Assembly (NCBI GenBank): GCA_019240215.1
Contig: JAFAYQ010000046.1
Location: forward strand, 1 to 41,051
Direction of reading: 5' to 3'
Length of the DNA: 41,051 bases
Source: Actinomycetota bacterium
GTDB lineage: Bacteria; Actinomycetota; Actinomycetes; Streptosporangiales; Streptosporangiaceae
Position numbers and translations under genes: made by a program
The notes under the pieces: model-generated
Seen by the model: only the letters and a program-made list of their open reading frames with translations
Database searches by the model: none
Told to the model about the DNA's origin: nothing
In this document: positions 8,626-17,932 of the stretch, piece by piece
Numbering within the stretch: the first letter of the stretch is position 1
Layout: each line of letters opens with the position of its first letter

Positions 8626-8677
8626 GCCCCTGAGGTCTGTGATTTGTTTTGGATAAAGATGTGCTTGGGGGGATGCC

Positions 8678-11600
8678 GTGAGATGGCGGCGGCATGTGCT
8701 TGGCGGTTACACGGTCTGGATGGCCGTGCTCATCGCGGTGTACTACGGCCTGCCCGCGCTGCGCGCAGAGGCCTGGGGGCTGATCGGGCTGAGCGGGGTG
8801 GCCGCCATCGTGACCGGCGTGGCTGTCCACCGGCCGCTGCGCCGGGCGCCCTGGCTGCTGCTGGCCGCCGCGCTGGCCTGTTTCGCGACCGGGCAGGTCA
8901 GCTACCTGATCGCGCATCTGATCGGGGTCCAGCTGCCGTTCCCGTCGTTCGTGGACGCGCTGTACGTGATGACCTATCTGCTGTATGCGGCCGGCCTGGC
9001 CATCATCAGCTGGTGGCGTACACCCGAACACGACCGGCGCAGCCTGATCGACGCGCTGATCCTGACGGCCGGCCTGGCCCTGCTGTCGTGGATTTACCTG
9101 ATCCTGCCCTACGTGCACAATCCGGGGCTGTCCGGGCTGCAGAAGGACGTGGCCATCGCCTACCCGCTCGGCGACGTGCTGATCCTGGCCATGCTCGCGC
9201 GGCTGCTCGCACCCGGCACCGGGAAAGCCCGGTGCGTCCAGCTGCTCACCCTCGGCGTTGTCGCGGGCCTGGCCGCCGACGTGTCGTACGGTGCGATCTC
9301 GCTGTACGGATCGTTCCACAACGGCACCGTCATCGACCTGGGCTGGGCGGTCCTTTACGGGGCATGGGGCGCTGCCGCCCTGCACCCGTCCATGACCGAG
9401 CTGACCACGCCGGTGACCCGCCAGCCAGCCGAGGTTTCACCGGTCCGGCTGACCGTGCTGATGCTGGCCTCCCTGATCGCCCCGACCGTGCTGTTCATCT
9501 CCTCCTTCCTGCACCGCAACCCCGAAGACCGGATCATCGCGGTATTCTCCGCCATCTTGTTCCTGCTGGTCTTGACCCGGCTGTGGGACATGGCCACCTC
9601 ACACCGCCGCACGCTGCGCCGGGAGCGGGCGGTCCGGCAGGCGGGCGCGGCCCTGGTCGCCGCAGCCACCGTGGATCAGGTCGCCGCCGCCGTCAGGGCC
9701 GCGACGGACCTCCTGCTCGGCCCGGCCCAGGCGGGTGACGTGCTGCTCGCGGTCGGTACCGGCAACACCCTCCGCGCGGTCCCGGCGGCCTCGGCCGGCC
9801 CGCAGGCCATGAGCCAGCTGGCCGGGCTGGCCGGGCCGTGGCTGGTGCAGGCCGGGAACTCCGGCTCCTGGCTGGCCCCGGTGTCCGCGCTGCCCGGGCC
9901 AGCCCGGGCTCTGGTTCCGGGCGCCCAGTCGGTGCTGGTGTGCCCGCTCGCCCTGGAAGGCCGGCCGTCGGGCGACCCGCTGCTCGGCGTGCTGGCGGTC
10001 TTCGGGGACCAGCGGACGCTGGCCGATCTGTCCGCGACCATGGAAATCCTCGCGCACCAGGTGGCGCTGGCCGTGGAGCAGATAGAGCTGCGCGGGGAAG
10101 TGACCCGCCGCGACAGTGAGGCCTACTTCCGCACCCTGGTCCAGGACACCTCCGAGGCCATCCTGATCGTCGGCGACGGCGGGATCATCCGCTACGCGAC
10201 GCCGTCGGCCAGCACGATCTTCGGCGACGTGGACATCGAGGGCGCCAGCCTCCGGGACCTGGTCGCCGACGGTGAGCTGGACGACCTGGCGGGCGCGCTG
10301 CACGCAGCGCCAGCCATCACCAGCGCCAGCGCCCGGTACATGGACCGGCAGATCACCCGCCGGGACGGCGTCCGCGTCCAGGTCCAGGTCCGGGCCAGCG
10401 ACCTGCGCGGCGACCCGACCGTGGCCGGCCTGGTGCTGACCCTGCGGGACGTGACCGAGCAGCACCAGCTTGAGGACCAGCTCAAACACCAGGCGTACCA
10501 CGACGCGCTGACCGGCTTGCCCAACCGGCTGCTGTTCCAGGACCGGATCGCCCCGGCGCTGGCCGCAGTCCAGCGCCGCGGCGGCGTTTGCGGTGTGCTG
10601 TTCGTCGACGTGGACGACTTCAAGACCACCAACGACACCATGGGCCACGGCGTCGGGGACGAACTGCTGGCCGCCGTCGCGGCCCGGCTGACCGGCCTGA
10701 TCCGTGAAGGCGACACCGCCGCCCGGCTCGGCGGCGACGAGTTCGCCCTGCTGATCACCGACGTGGCCGACCCGGCCGCAGTCGAGTCGGCCGCCGCGCG
10801 GGTCATCCAGGCGTTCAGCATCCCGTTTGAGCTCGGCACCGCCACGGTGATGGCCACGGTCACGATCGGCGTGGCCACCACCAAGGACAGCGCCGACACC
10901 GATGAGCTGCTCCGGCATGCGGACCTGGCTCTGTACGCGGGGAAAGCAGCGGGCAAGCGGCAGTGGCGGCGCTACCAGCCGGTGCTCAGTGCGGGGATGA
11001 TCCGCCGCCGCGAACTGACAGCGGCGCTGGAGGAAGCGGTGGGCCGGTCTGCTTTCACCCTCGCCTACCAGCCGATCGTAAGTCTCGCCAGCGGCGAGCT
11101 GGCCGGGTTCGAGGCCCTGATCCGCTGGCCGCACCCCGAGTGGGGCATGATGCAGCCGGACCAGTTCATCGCGCTGGCCGAGGAGACCGGGCTGATCGTG
11201 CCGCTGGGCTCGTGGGTCCTGACCCAGGCCGCGACCGACCTGGCCCGGTGGCGCCGGGAAACCAGCCCGCACGCCCAGCAAACGGCCCACGGCGTGTACG
11301 TCGGCGTGAACGTGTCGGCCCGCCAGTTCACCACCCCCGGGTTCGTTGACGGGGTACGCCGGGTCCTGGACATCTCCGGGCTGCCGCCCGGGGCGCTCAC
11401 GCTCGAGCTGACCGAGTCGGTGCTGCTCCGCGAGGACGACCGGGTCCACGCCGACCTGCACGCGCTGCGGGACATGGGCGTGAAACTGGCCATCGACGAC
11501 TTCGGCACCGGCTACTCCTCCCTGTCTTATCTGCCCGAGTTCCCGATCGACGTGCTGAAGATGGACAAGTCGTTCGTCGATGGGATCGCAGTGGACAGCC

Positions 11601-11845
11601 AGCGGCTGGCCCTGGCCGAGAGCATCGTCCAGATCGCCAGGACGTTCCAGCTGCAGGTCATCGCGGAAGGCATCGAGAATGAAGTCCAGTGGGACCTGCT
11701 GACCTCGATGGGCTGCCAGTACGGCCAGGGCTACCTGCTGGCCATGCCGATGCCCGCCCAGCAAGCCGAAACGCTGACCAGGATCGGCTCCCGCTTCATA
11801 CCCAGCCTGCCGCGGCAAGCCGCCGGGCCCGAGACGCCCCTGTAG
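8678..11845 (+). CDS. Membrane GAF-PAS-GGDEF-EAL cyclic-di-GMP enzyme
   Basis: A 1055-residue bifunctional signalling protein. About ten hydrophobic segments fill residues 10-305, then a GAF-like region (about 320-465), a PAS domain (about 475-600), a GGDEF diguanylate cyclase domain and an EAL phosphodiesterase domain. GGDEF (685-689) is intact, and REGD five residues before it matches the RxxD inhibitory site. The cyclase metal and substrate motifs FVDVDDFK and TNDTMGHGVGDELL are present. The EAL domain has EALIRW (812-817), VNVSARQF, ELTES, DDFGTGYSSL, MDKSF and AEGIE, so all expected catalytic positions are filled. Both making and breaking of cyclic-di-GMP are possible, with switching by the membrane, GAF and PAS sensors. 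GTG start with GGGGGGA five bases upstream. The GNAT-like gene follows after 21 bases. Confidence 0.95.
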   Translation: MRWRRHVLGGYTVWMAVLIAVYYGLPALRAEAWGLIGLSGVAAIVTGVAVHRPLRRAPWLLLAAALACFATGQVSYLIAHLIGVQLPFPSFVDALYVMTYLLYAAGLAIISWWRTPEHDRRSLIDALILTAGLALLSWIYLILPYVHNPGLSGLQKDVAIAYPLGDVLILAMLARLLAPGTGKARCVQLLTLGVVAGLAADVSYGAISLYGSFHNGTVIDLGWAVLYGAWGAAALHPSMTELTTPVTRQPAEVSPVRLTVLMLASLIAPTVLFISSFLHRNPEDRIIAVFSAILFLLVLTRLWDMATSHRRTLRRERAVRQAGAALVAAATVDQVAAAVRAATDLLLGPAQAGDVLLAVGTGNTLRAVPAASAGPQAMSQLAGLAGPWLVQAGNSGSWLAPVSALPGPARALVPGAQSVLVCPLALEGRPSGDPLLGVLAVFGDQRTLADLSATMEILAHQVALAVEQIELRGEVTRRDSEAYFRTLVQDTSEAILIVGDGGIIRYATPSASTIFGDVDIEGASLRDLVADGELDDLAGALHAAPAITSASARYMDRQITRRDGVRVQVQVRASDLRGDPTVAGLVLTLRDVTEQHQLEDQLKHQAYHDALTGLPNRLLFQDRIAPALAAVQRRGGVCGVLFVDVDDFKTTNDTMGHGVGDELLAAVAARLTGLIREGDTAARLGGDEFALLITDVADPAAVESAAARVIQAFSIPFELGTATVMATVTIGVATTKDSADTDELLRHADLALYAGKAAGKRQWRRYQPVLSAGMIRRRELTAALEEAVGRSAFTLAYQPIVSLASGELAGFEALIRWPHPEWGMMQPDQFIALAEETGLIVPLGSWVLTQAATDLARWRRETSPHAQQTAHGVYVGVNVSARQFTTPGFVDGVRRVLDISGLPPGALTLELTESVLLREDDRVHADLHALRDMGVKLAIDDFGTGYSSLSYLPEFPIDVLKMDKSFVDGIAVDSQRLALAESIVQIARTFQLQVIAEGIENEVQWDLLTSMGCQYGQGYLLAMPMPAQQAETLTRIGSRFIPSLPRQAAGPETPL

Positions 11846-11866
11846 CCCACCAGTTACCGTAGGGTC

Positions 11867-12604
11867 ATGCCCGACCTTGCCGTCGTGACCACCGCGGACC
11901 GGCCCGACCTGGCCGATGAGCGCTCGGCCGCGCTGCTGGCCGTCTGGCCCGAGTTCGTCCTCCACGACCAGGTCAACGACAGGCTCATGGACCGGGTGAC
12001 ATCGGCGTGGCCCCGCTACGACGTGACCATCCTCGACGCCGGGCAGGTGGTCGCGGGCGGCTGGGCGATACCGCTGCGCTGGGACGGCACCGTACCGGGC
12101 CTCCCGGACGGCTACGACGGCGCTCTGATCACCGGAGTCAGCGGCCTGGAACAGGACGTGGCGCCGGACACGCTGTGCGTGATGGCGGCCGCGGTCCGCC
12201 ACGGTCGCCAAGGCGGCGGCCTGGGCGGCCGCATCCTGGCCGCACTCCAGGCCCGGGCCACCGGCGGCGGCCTGACCCGGATGATCGCCCCTGTCCGGCC
12301 CGTACTCAAGGCCCGCTACCCGCTCACCTCGATGGCCAGCTACGCCCGGTGGACCCGCGCCGACGGCACTCACCTGGACCCCTGGATCCGCACCCACCAG
12401 CGGCTCGGCGCCACCATCCTCGGCCCCGCCCCGCGCTCAATGGTGGTCACCGGCACCGTAGCCGAATGGGAGAACTGGGCCCAGATGGCCTTCCCCGAAA
12501 CGGGCCGGTACGTGGTCCCCGGCGCGCTCGACCCGGTTGACATCGACGTCGACCAGGACATCGGCCGCTACGAAGAGACCAGCCTCTGGATGCGCCACCT
12601 GTAA
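11867..12604 (+). CDS. GNAT-like acetyltransferase of unknown substrate
   Basis: A 245-residue protein resembling actinobacterial GNAT-type proteins. The middle part [21 protein letters not shown] (about residues 103-123) fits the acetyl-CoA-binding motif A (R/Q-x-x-G-x-G/A). After it comes a conserved block ([37 protein letters not shown]) and [27 protein letters not shown], which I know from a family often annotated only as N-acetyltransferase or transferase. The ATG is 21 bases after the stop of the cyclic-di-GMP gene, so the pair may be cotranscribed; no functional link is evident. Family assignment is moderate and the substrate unknown. Confidence 0.7.
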   Translation: MPDLAVVTTADRPDLADERSAALLAVWPEFVLHDQVNDRLMDRVTSAWPRYDVTILDAGQVVAGGWAIPLRWDGTVPGLPDGYDGALITGVSGLEQDVAPDTLCVMAAAVRHGRQGGGLGGRILAALQARATGGGLTRMIAPVRPVLKARYPLTSMASYARWTRADGTHLDPWIRTHQRLGATILGPAPRSMVVTGTVAEWENWAQMAFPETGRYVVPGALDPVDIDVDQDIGRYEETSLWMRHL

Positions 12605-12701
12605 CAGCGACGAATACGCGGAAGCCGCGGGCAGCGCCGCCGCCGCGTTCCTCAGCCACGGGGCCTCGGCCTGGCCGAGCAGGTGCGAACGCTCGGCTCC
12701 C

Positions 12702-12962
12702 CCGGCTCGCGGCTACGGCCCGCTCATCACCGACCCGCACGACCGCACCCCGGCGATCGGGGCCCGTCTCCCCCACCGGTGGCTGCCGGACGGCCGCTCC
12801 ACCCTCGACCTGCCCGATATCGACACGTTCGTCACGATTGAGGCAGAGCCCGGCCGCGTATGGCTGGTCCGGCCCGACGGCCACGTCGCCGCCCACGTGG
12901 ACCCGGCCCGCGCCGGCGCGACGCTGGACACGCTCGTGGACCGCACGGCCGAGCCCGCGTGA
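12702..12962 (+). pseudogene. C-terminal remnant of an FAD-dependent aromatic hydroxylase
   Basis: The frame reads [25 protein letters not shown], then [12 protein letters not shown] and [15 protein letters not shown] up to a stop at 12962. This is the thioredoxin-like tail that ends PHBH-type, FAD-dependent polyketide and phenol hydroxylases (TP..G.RAPH.WL.DG.STLDL and [11 protein letters not shown] in intact members). The catalytic FAD and substrate domains, about 450 residues, are missing: upstream is the intact GNAT-like gene. The open frame extends left to 12537, overlapping that gene, but without homology that I can see. It is a truncation relic, unless a short standalone tail protein is made. 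Confidence 0.65.
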
Positions 12963-13068
12963 GTCTGACCGCCCGCGCGGCCCGGCGGCCGGCCGTGACG
13001 GCCAGCTTTTCGCCGCGGCGTCGGCACCTGGTCACCGGCCCGATATTTGCGCAGGTCAAGATGTCCCC

Positions 13069-14685
13069 ATGACGACAGATCGCGGGCGCCTGGTGCCCGG
13101 GGAAGCGGAGGCGGGCGGTTACCGCCCGCTGGTGGCCAAGGACGGCGAGCAGCACCGGGTCCGGGACGACCTGACCGGCACCGGGCTGCCGCCGGGCTGG
13201 CAGCGGCCGGCCCGGCCGCTGGCGGTCATCGCCCAGCTGTCCGACACCCACGTGATGGACCACCAGTCACCGGGACGGGCCGAACTGCTCGACCGCTACT
13301 CCGACTTCGACTCCCCCATTCGCGACGCGGTCGGCATCGTCGGCAGCTACCGAGCCCAGGAGCTGTTCACCTTCCAGGTGGCCGAGGCCATGGTGCGGGC
13401 GGTGCGGCAGATCCGGTCGGCGCCGCTGTCGGGCGCCCCGGTCGACTTCGCGGTGGTGACCGGCGACGCGACCGACAACTGCCAGGGCAACGAGCTGCGG
13501 GCCTACATCGACCTGCTCGACGGCGGCGAGGTCCGGCCCGACTCCGGTGACCCGCAGCGGTATGAGGGCGTAGCCGGGCCGGAGGTGGAAGACGAACGGT
13601 ACTGGCATCCGGACGGCGGGGAACCGGACCTGCCGCGCACCCGGTACGGGTTCCCCGACGTGCCGGGGGTGCTGACCGCGGCCCGGCGGCCGTTCCGGGC
13701 AACTGGGCTCGGGCTGCCCTGGTACGCGGTGCACGGCAACCACGACAACATGCTGCAGGGTACGGTGCCGCCCGCGGGCTGGCTGCACGACCTGCCGGCC
13801 GGCCCGGTCAAGTTCGTCACCCCGCCCGGCGACGTCGACCCGGCCGGGGTGCTCAGCCGGTTCTACTCCGCCCAGGCCGACGCGCTGCTGGAGCTGGCCG
13901 GCGGCACCAAGCTGGCGGTGACACCCGACCCGGCCCGCACCCCGGTGACCCGGGCCGCCCACGTGCACGAGCACTTCCGCACCGCGGGGCAGCCGGCCGG
14001 CCACGGCTACACCCGCCGCAACGCCGACGAGGGCACCGCCTACTACGGGTTCGACCACGGTGTGGTGCGCTGCCTGGTGCTCGACACCGTCAACCCGCAC
14101 GGCGGCTGGCAGGGCTCACTGGACCCCGATCAGCTCGGCTGGCTGGTCGCCGAGCTGCGGGACTGCGCGGCCCGGCCGGTGCTGCTGTTCAGCCACCACG
14201 CGCTGGAGACGATGGTCAACGACCGGCGGCCGCCGGGTGCGCCCCGCCGGATCCTCGGCCCCGAGCTGCGGGAGGTGCTGCTGGCCCACCCCTGCGTGGT
14301 CGGCTGGATCAACGGGCACACCCACGTGCACGCGATCGAGGCGGTCCGGGACGACGACGCGCCCGGCGGCTTCTGGCAGATCACCACCGCCTCCCACATC
14401 GACTGGCCGCAGCAGGCCCGCATCATCGAGCTGCTGGAGACCAGCGACGGCCTCGCCCTCGGCTGCACGGTCATCGACAGCGCCGCCCCGGCCAGCTACC
14501 AGCACCACGATGACCTGGCCGACCCGGCCGTGCTGGCGGCGCTGGCCCGCGAGCTGGCCGCCAACGACTGGCAGGTCCGCGACCAGATCACCGCCGACGG
14601 CGGGGGCGGCGCGGGCACCGTCGCCGACCGCAACGTCGTGCTGGCGATCGACTGGCCCCGGTCCCCGGCCGACGGCCGGGCCTAG
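13069..14685 (+). CDS. Metallophosphoesterase, PPA1498 type (TIGR03767)
   Basis: A 538-residue calcineurin-like phosphoesterase. The dimetal motifs are in order: LSDTHV (Asp59, His61), [12 protein letters not shown] (GDxxD), HGNHDNM (Asn224, His225), FSHHALETM, and GHTHVHAIE (416-424). The long spacer between the second and third motifs and the ending [10 protein letters not shown] are typical of the actinobacterial PPA1498 subfamily, whose substrate is not known. There is no signal peptide. An upstream extension of the frame to 12838 overlaps the monooxygenase remnant; the ATG at 13069 ([21 protein letters not shown]) gives a family-like N-terminus, though its ribosome site is weak. The NADAR gene starts nine bases after the stop, indicating an operon. 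Confidence 0.88.
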   Translation: MTTDRGRLVPGEAEAGGYRPLVAKDGEQHRVRDDLTGTGLPPGWQRPARPLAVIAQLSDTHVMDHQSPGRAELLDRYSDFDSPIRDAVGIVGSYRAQELFTFQVAEAMVRAVRQIRSAPLSGAPVDFAVVTGDATDNCQGNELRAYIDLLDGGEVRPDSGDPQRYEGVAGPEVEDERYWHPDGGEPDLPRTRYGFPDVPGVLTAARRPFRATGLGLPWYAVHGNHDNMLQGTVPPAGWLHDLPAGPVKFVTPPGDVDPAGVLSRFYSAQADALLELAGGTKLAVTPDPARTPVTRAAHVHEHFRTAGQPAGHGYTRRNADEGTAYYGFDHGVVRCLVLDTVNPHGGWQGSLDPDQLGWLVAELRDCAARPVLLFSHHALETMVNDRRPPGAPRRILGPELREVLLAHPCVVGWINGHTHVHAIEAVRDDDAPGGFWQITTASHIDWPQQARIIELLETSDGLALGCTVIDSAAPASYQHHDDLADPAVLAALARELAANDWQVRDQITADGGGGAGTVADRNVVLAIDWPRSPADGRA

Positions 14686-14694
14686 GATGAGCGG

Positions 14695-15822
14695 GTGCCG
14701 AAGGCCCGGATCTCCCGCAAGGTCGGCGATGAGCAGATCGAGGGGGCCGTCCGGCCGGTGTTCCGCCGCAACGGCGGCCAGTACTTCCTCGCCGACCTGG
14801 AGATCTACGCCGACGGCAGCATCTACTGCTGGCAGTGGCTCGACCTGGCCGGCCTGAAAGCTCAGCTCGCTTCCGGGCGGATCGCCACCTCCTTCGAGGA
14901 GGGCGCGGAAGCCTCCATCTACAACCTGGCCAGCTGGCGGTTCGCTGAGCCGAAATCGTGGCTGACGCCGGACATGCTGACAGGCGAAGTGGCCGATGAA
15001 ATTGACCGGCTCAACCAGCGCCCCGACTCGACCGGCCGCTGCCTGGATGCGCTGCGCCGATACCTGGACACCCGGGCCGGGGAAGACCAGGACGCGTTGC
15101 GCGCCGCCTTCGAGGCCATTCCCGCGCACCTGCGCATGTACGCGCTCGGCGATCAGAACGCGCAGGACTGGCCGCTCCGGTTCCTGACCGCCCGGCCCGG
15201 GCCCAGCGGCCAGCCCGAGGTCTGGTTCGGTCACCGGCACAAGCCGGTGACCGAGGAGATGCACCGGCGGGCCATCGACTACTTTGCCCACTGGCGCCAG
15301 GAACACGACCAGGCCCCCAGCTATCGCGACGGCCCGGCCGGCGCCGGCTCACCGACGATCCGCCTGGTTCAGCTGGGCATGCCTGTCCGGTGGGCGCACG
15401 ATCCCGGCGTCCGGGTCCTCAGCAACGAATACCCGGCGCCGATCACGGTCGACTCGGTCAGCTATCCGACCGTGCTGCACGCGTACTGGGCGCTGGCCGC
15501 CGCCGAACCGGACGCGGCGGAGCGGATCCGGCTGGCTGAGCGGCCCTACGACGCCTGGCGGCTGGCCGAGAAGGTGACGGTCCGGCCCGGCTGGCCGGCT
15601 GTCCGGGCCGCGGTGATGGCCCGGCTGCTGCGGGCCAAGTTCGCGCAGCATCCGCAGCTGGCCGAGGCGCTGCTGGCGACCGGCGACGGCCGGATCGAAT
15701 ACGGCGGTCTGGCGTCGCCCTACTCGACCGGGGACGGGCGGAACTGGGCCGGCCGGCCGCTGGAACTGATCCGCTCCGAACTGGCCGCCGGGCGGGCGGC
15801 CGGCGGAGCCGATCCTGGTTAG
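14695..15822 (+). CDS. NADAR-domain (YbiA-like) protein with extra N-terminal domain
   Basis: A 375-residue protein. The C-terminal part (about 240-372: [54 protein letters not shown]) is a NADAR/YbiA-like domain. Members act on N-glycosidic bonds of ADP-ribose-type compounds, and some remove ADP-ribose from guanine in DNA as antitoxins of DarT-like toxins. The first 235 residues ([38 protein letters not shown]) form a separate domain I cannot name. The usual NADAR signature with EH and a nearby QxxKF reads [10 protein letters not shown] here, so the catalytic residues differ. GTG start, nine bases after the phosphoesterase stop, with AGGATGAG before it. It overlaps the convergent LysM gene by four bases. 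Confidence 0.8.
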   Translation: MPKARISRKVGDEQIEGAVRPVFRRNGGQYFLADLEIYADGSIYCWQWLDLAGLKAQLASGRIATSFEEGAEASIYNLASWRFAEPKSWLTPDMLTGEVADEIDRLNQRPDSTGRCLDALRRYLDTRAGEDQDALRAAFEAIPAHLRMYALGDQNAQDWPLRFLTARPGPSGQPEVWFGHRHKPVTEEMHRRAIDYFAHWRQEHDQAPSYRDGPAGAGSPTIRLVQLGMPVRWAHDPGVRVLSNEYPAPITVDSVSYPTVLHAYWALAAAEPDAAERIRLAERPYDAWRLAEKVTVRPGWPAVRAAVMARLLRAKFAQHPQLAEALLATGDGRIEYGGLASPYSTGDGRNWAGRPLELIRSELAAGRAAGGADPG

Positions 15823-16589
15823 CAGCGGCCTTCGAAGGCGCCGCTGGTGAACGTGGTCCAGGGGGTCCAGTTGGTGCCGTCGCTGGAGATGATGACGGCG
15901 GCCTTGGCGTTGCCGAGCGGGTCGTAGGTCGACAGGGCGCCGTGGTTCGGGTTGATCTGCCAGTAGCCGCGCTCCCCCACCGTGCCGGTGGCGAACTGCT
16001 GGCCGCCCGATTCGGCTTCGGCGATCGAGGCGGCGGTGACCGCCTGGCCGGCTGCGCCGCCGGCCTGCTCCCACAGGTCTTCCAGCTCGCGGCAGTTCAG
16101 GGTGCCGCTCAGCATCGACGAGGTCGTCACCGTGGCCGGAGCCGGGGCGCCCGGGGCCGGCGAGCTGGCCGTGGCCGTACCGGGGATCCGGAGCACCTGG
16201 CCCACGAAGATCGTGTTGGGATCGCTGATGATCGAGCGGTTCGCTTGATAAAGGCGATTCCAATCCGCGGCATGGCCGTAAAAACGCCGGGCGATCGAGG
16301 ACAGCGTGTCACCCCGCGCAACGGTGTAAGTCCGGGACGGTTCGGCCTTTTCCGTTTTTTCCTGATGAACAACAACGGCATCGGTCCGCGCGTAAACGGC
16401 GGCGGCCGGGGCCGGGTGCATTTTCAGCGTGTGGGCCTGCGGGGCGGTGACCAGCGCCACCCCGGCCAGCGCGACGGCCGGGGTCGCCCTGGTGGCGATG
16501 TCGGTGACGTTTTGCAGTTGCGACGGGGCGGCGTGCCTGCCGCAGCGCCTTATTTTCCGTGCGCGGCGGTGCCGGGGTGCTGAATTCAC
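15819..16589 (-). CDS. Secreted LysM / lysozyme-like cell-wall protein
   Basis: A 256-residue protein with a basic N-terminus and one hydrophobic segment (about 32-53, [14 protein letters not shown]), consistent with export or anchoring. A LysM peptidoglycan-binding domain follows at about 88-136 ([18 protein letters not shown] to VGQVLRIPG). After a Pro/Ala linker, residues 165-256 form a lysozyme/SLT-like domain: [16 protein letters not shown] has the probable catalytic Glu193 in ESG, then [13 protein letters not shown] and [13 protein letters not shown]. It probably cleaves or remodels peptidoglycan outside the membrane, like Rpf or SLT-domain proteins. GTG start. I looked for a ydaO-type riboswitch upstream, common before such genes, and did not find one. 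Confidence 0.87.
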   Translation of the reverse strand: MNSAPRHRRARKIRRCGRHAAPSQLQNVTDIATRATPAVALAGVALVTAPQAHTLKMHPAPAAAVYARTDAVVVHQEKTEKAEPSRTYTVARGDTLSSIARRFYGHAADWNRLYQANRSIISDPNTIFVGQVLRIPGTATASSPAPGAPAPATVTTSSMLSGTLNCRELEDLWEQAGGAAGQAVTAASIAEAESGGQQFATGTVGERGYWQINPNHGALSTYDPLGNAKAAVIISSDGTNWTPWTTFTSGAFEGRC

Positions 16590-16635
16590 ATTTGCGGATA
16601 CGGCCGACCTGATCAGCGCGTTCGAGCGCAGAAGG

Positions 16636-16972
16636 CTACGTAATATGTTGGTAATCCTTCGCGGCGGTCAGCTCGCTGAGCAGTTCGGGGGCGGCGAACG
16701 GGAACGCGGAGGCCATCAGCCGGGCGAACTCGGCCCCGATCACCAGCAGATCGGTGCTGGTGGCTCGCCGCGCCGCCGTCACCGCGCATGATCCACGATG
16801 CGGCCACGTGTGAGTGCAGGATGGCCGCGTCGGCCGGCCGGGCCCAATCCGAGCTGGCCCGGTCGAGGCGGGCCAGCGCCAGCTCGACCCAGCGGCTGCC
16901 CTCGATCATCATCCCGCGGCTGAACCAGTACCCTCCCAGCCCGGCGGCCAGGCTGATCCCGTCCGGGCTGGC
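16636..16972 (-). pseudogene. Fragment of an AfsR/SARP-type regulator
   Basis: One frame reads LAAGLGGYWFSRGMMIEGSR and VELALARLDRASSDWARPADAAILHSHVAA, nearly the same as residues of the TPR-like region of the intact regulator at 19437-22253 (GRYWFFRGMMLEGSRWVELA). After MRGDGG the match continues in another frame as STDLLVIGAEFARLMASAFPF, with about 20 residues lost at the junction, and stops at 16636. It is a decayed paralogue piece of about 110 codons. It abuts the hydrolase fragment directly. Confidence 0.8.
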
Positions 16973-17222
16973 CGGTGCTCGTGGGCGACCGCGCGCGGCG
17001 CCCAGAAGCCGCCCTGGCTGACGCCGAGGACCGCGATCCGGGCCGGGTCGACGTCGGGCCGGCTGGTGAGGTAGTCGATCAGCGGGGTGAAGACGGCCTC
17101 CCAGTCCGGGCGGAACGGGATGCCCTTGGCGGACCAGGGCGGCGTTCTGGATAGGGGACGGTGACCGGCTCGATCAGGGTCTGGCCGATCGCGGTGGTGC
17201 CGGCGTGCGCGGCCGCACTTCA
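16966..17222 (-). pseudogene. Fragments of an alpha/beta hydrolase
   Basis: Two frames hold pieces of one hydrolase. AGTTAIGQTLIEPVTVPYPE matches the start of the lid or N-terminal region, then after a jump GIPFRPDWEAVFTPLIDYLT and DPARIAVLGVSQGGFWAPRAVAHEH carry the nucleophile elbow GVSQGG. About 40-50 residues that should separate them are missing, and the part after EHR is replaced by the regulator fragment. It cannot make an active enzyme. Confidence 0.75.
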
Positions 17223-17381
17223 ACGGCGGTCGCGGCGGTCAGCACCGCCCCATCTGAGCTGCCAGAACGTGGCTTGAAGACAGATTGGCGCGGGATTGGA
17301 GAAGCCGGCGCGACAGTGAGATCACCCAACCGGCACCGCCCGGCCCCGGAACCCCGGACCGGCGCACGAAAGGACCCCGTC

Positions 17382-17924
17382 ATGTCGGCCACCGAGATCG
17401 TCCTGCTGCTCGCCCTGACCGGTTACGCCATCTACCAGCAGACCCGCAAGCACCAGGTCACCGGCTCCAACCGGTTCAAGCTGGCCATCATCTACGGGAT
17501 CGTCGGCCTGGCCGTCGGCGGGCTGAACCTGCCCGGCAACGCCGCCGCGGTCGGCCTGCTCGCCCTCAGCCTGGCTCTCAGCATCGGCGTCGGGCTGCTG
17601 CGCGGCCGCCTGACCAAGGTGTGGGCCGCCGCCGACGGGAACGTCTACAGCCAGGGCACCGCGCTCACCATCGGCCTGTTCCTGGCCCTGGTGGCGGCCA
17701 AGTTCGCGATGGGGACCGCCGCCTACTTCCTGCACATCAGCGACGACGGCGGCTTCGGCGAGGTGCTGCTGATGATCGCGGTCATGGTCGCCTTCCAGGC
17801 CGAGCTGATCTGGCGGCGGGCCCGCACGCTACTGCCCCCCACCAGCGGCCACAATGGTGCCAGTACGACCAGCAGCATCAGCACCACCAGCGTGACCCGC
17901 ACCGACCACGAATACGCCAAGTGA
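17382..17924 (+). CDS. Integral membrane protein, CcdC/DUF1453-like
   Basis: A 180-residue protein with about five hydrophobic segments: ATEIVLLLALTGYAI, LAIIYGIVGLAVGGL, AAVGLLALSLALSIGVGLL, ALTIGLFLALVAAKFAMG and VLLMIAVMVAFQAELIW. The loops QQTRKHQVTG and RGRLTKVWAAADGNVYSQGTA are as in DUF1453/CcdC-like proteins, which have no agreed role. A longer frame to 17205 exists, but AAAGGA nine bases before the ATG at 17382 fixes the start. The C-terminus is a Ser/Thr-rich tail. Its stop overlaps the earliest GTG of the ligase gene in a GTGA arrangement, so translation is probably coupled. Confidence 0.8.
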   Translation: MSATEIVLLLALTGYAIYQQTRKHQVTGSNRFKLAIIYGIVGLAVGGLNLPGNAAAVGLLALSLALSIGVGLLRGRLTKVWAAADGNVYSQGTALTIGLFLALVAAKFAMGTAAYFLHISDDGGFGEVLLMIAVMVAFQAELIWRRARTLLPPTSGHNGASTTSSISTTSVTRTDHEYAK

Positions 17925-17932
17925 AGGTGACC

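Larger units (their letters stand above)
8056..8677. other. 0.6-kb intergenic region
   Basis: No reading frame here has a recognisable product, although several of 60-120 codons are open. The left part holds a perfect palindrome at 8178-8191. The right part becomes less GC-rich (AAAAGAGTTATTTCAGCC near 8535) and ends in a promoter-like sequence before the GGDEF/EAL gene. It could hide a small RNA, but I see no clear hairpin-terminator unit. Confidence 0.5.

Noticed and set aside
9599..12397. A 932-codon open frame opposite the GGDEF/EAL and GNAT-like genes
   Set aside because: It is a mirror frame of high-GC coding DNA, full of Gly, Gln, Arg and His without domains; the opposite strand carries clear catalytic motifs.
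16590..16800. A cyclic-di-AMP (ydaO) riboswitch before the LysM protein gene
   Set aside because: Such genes often have one, but none of the conserved segments is visible here; the region is a decayed regulator gene.
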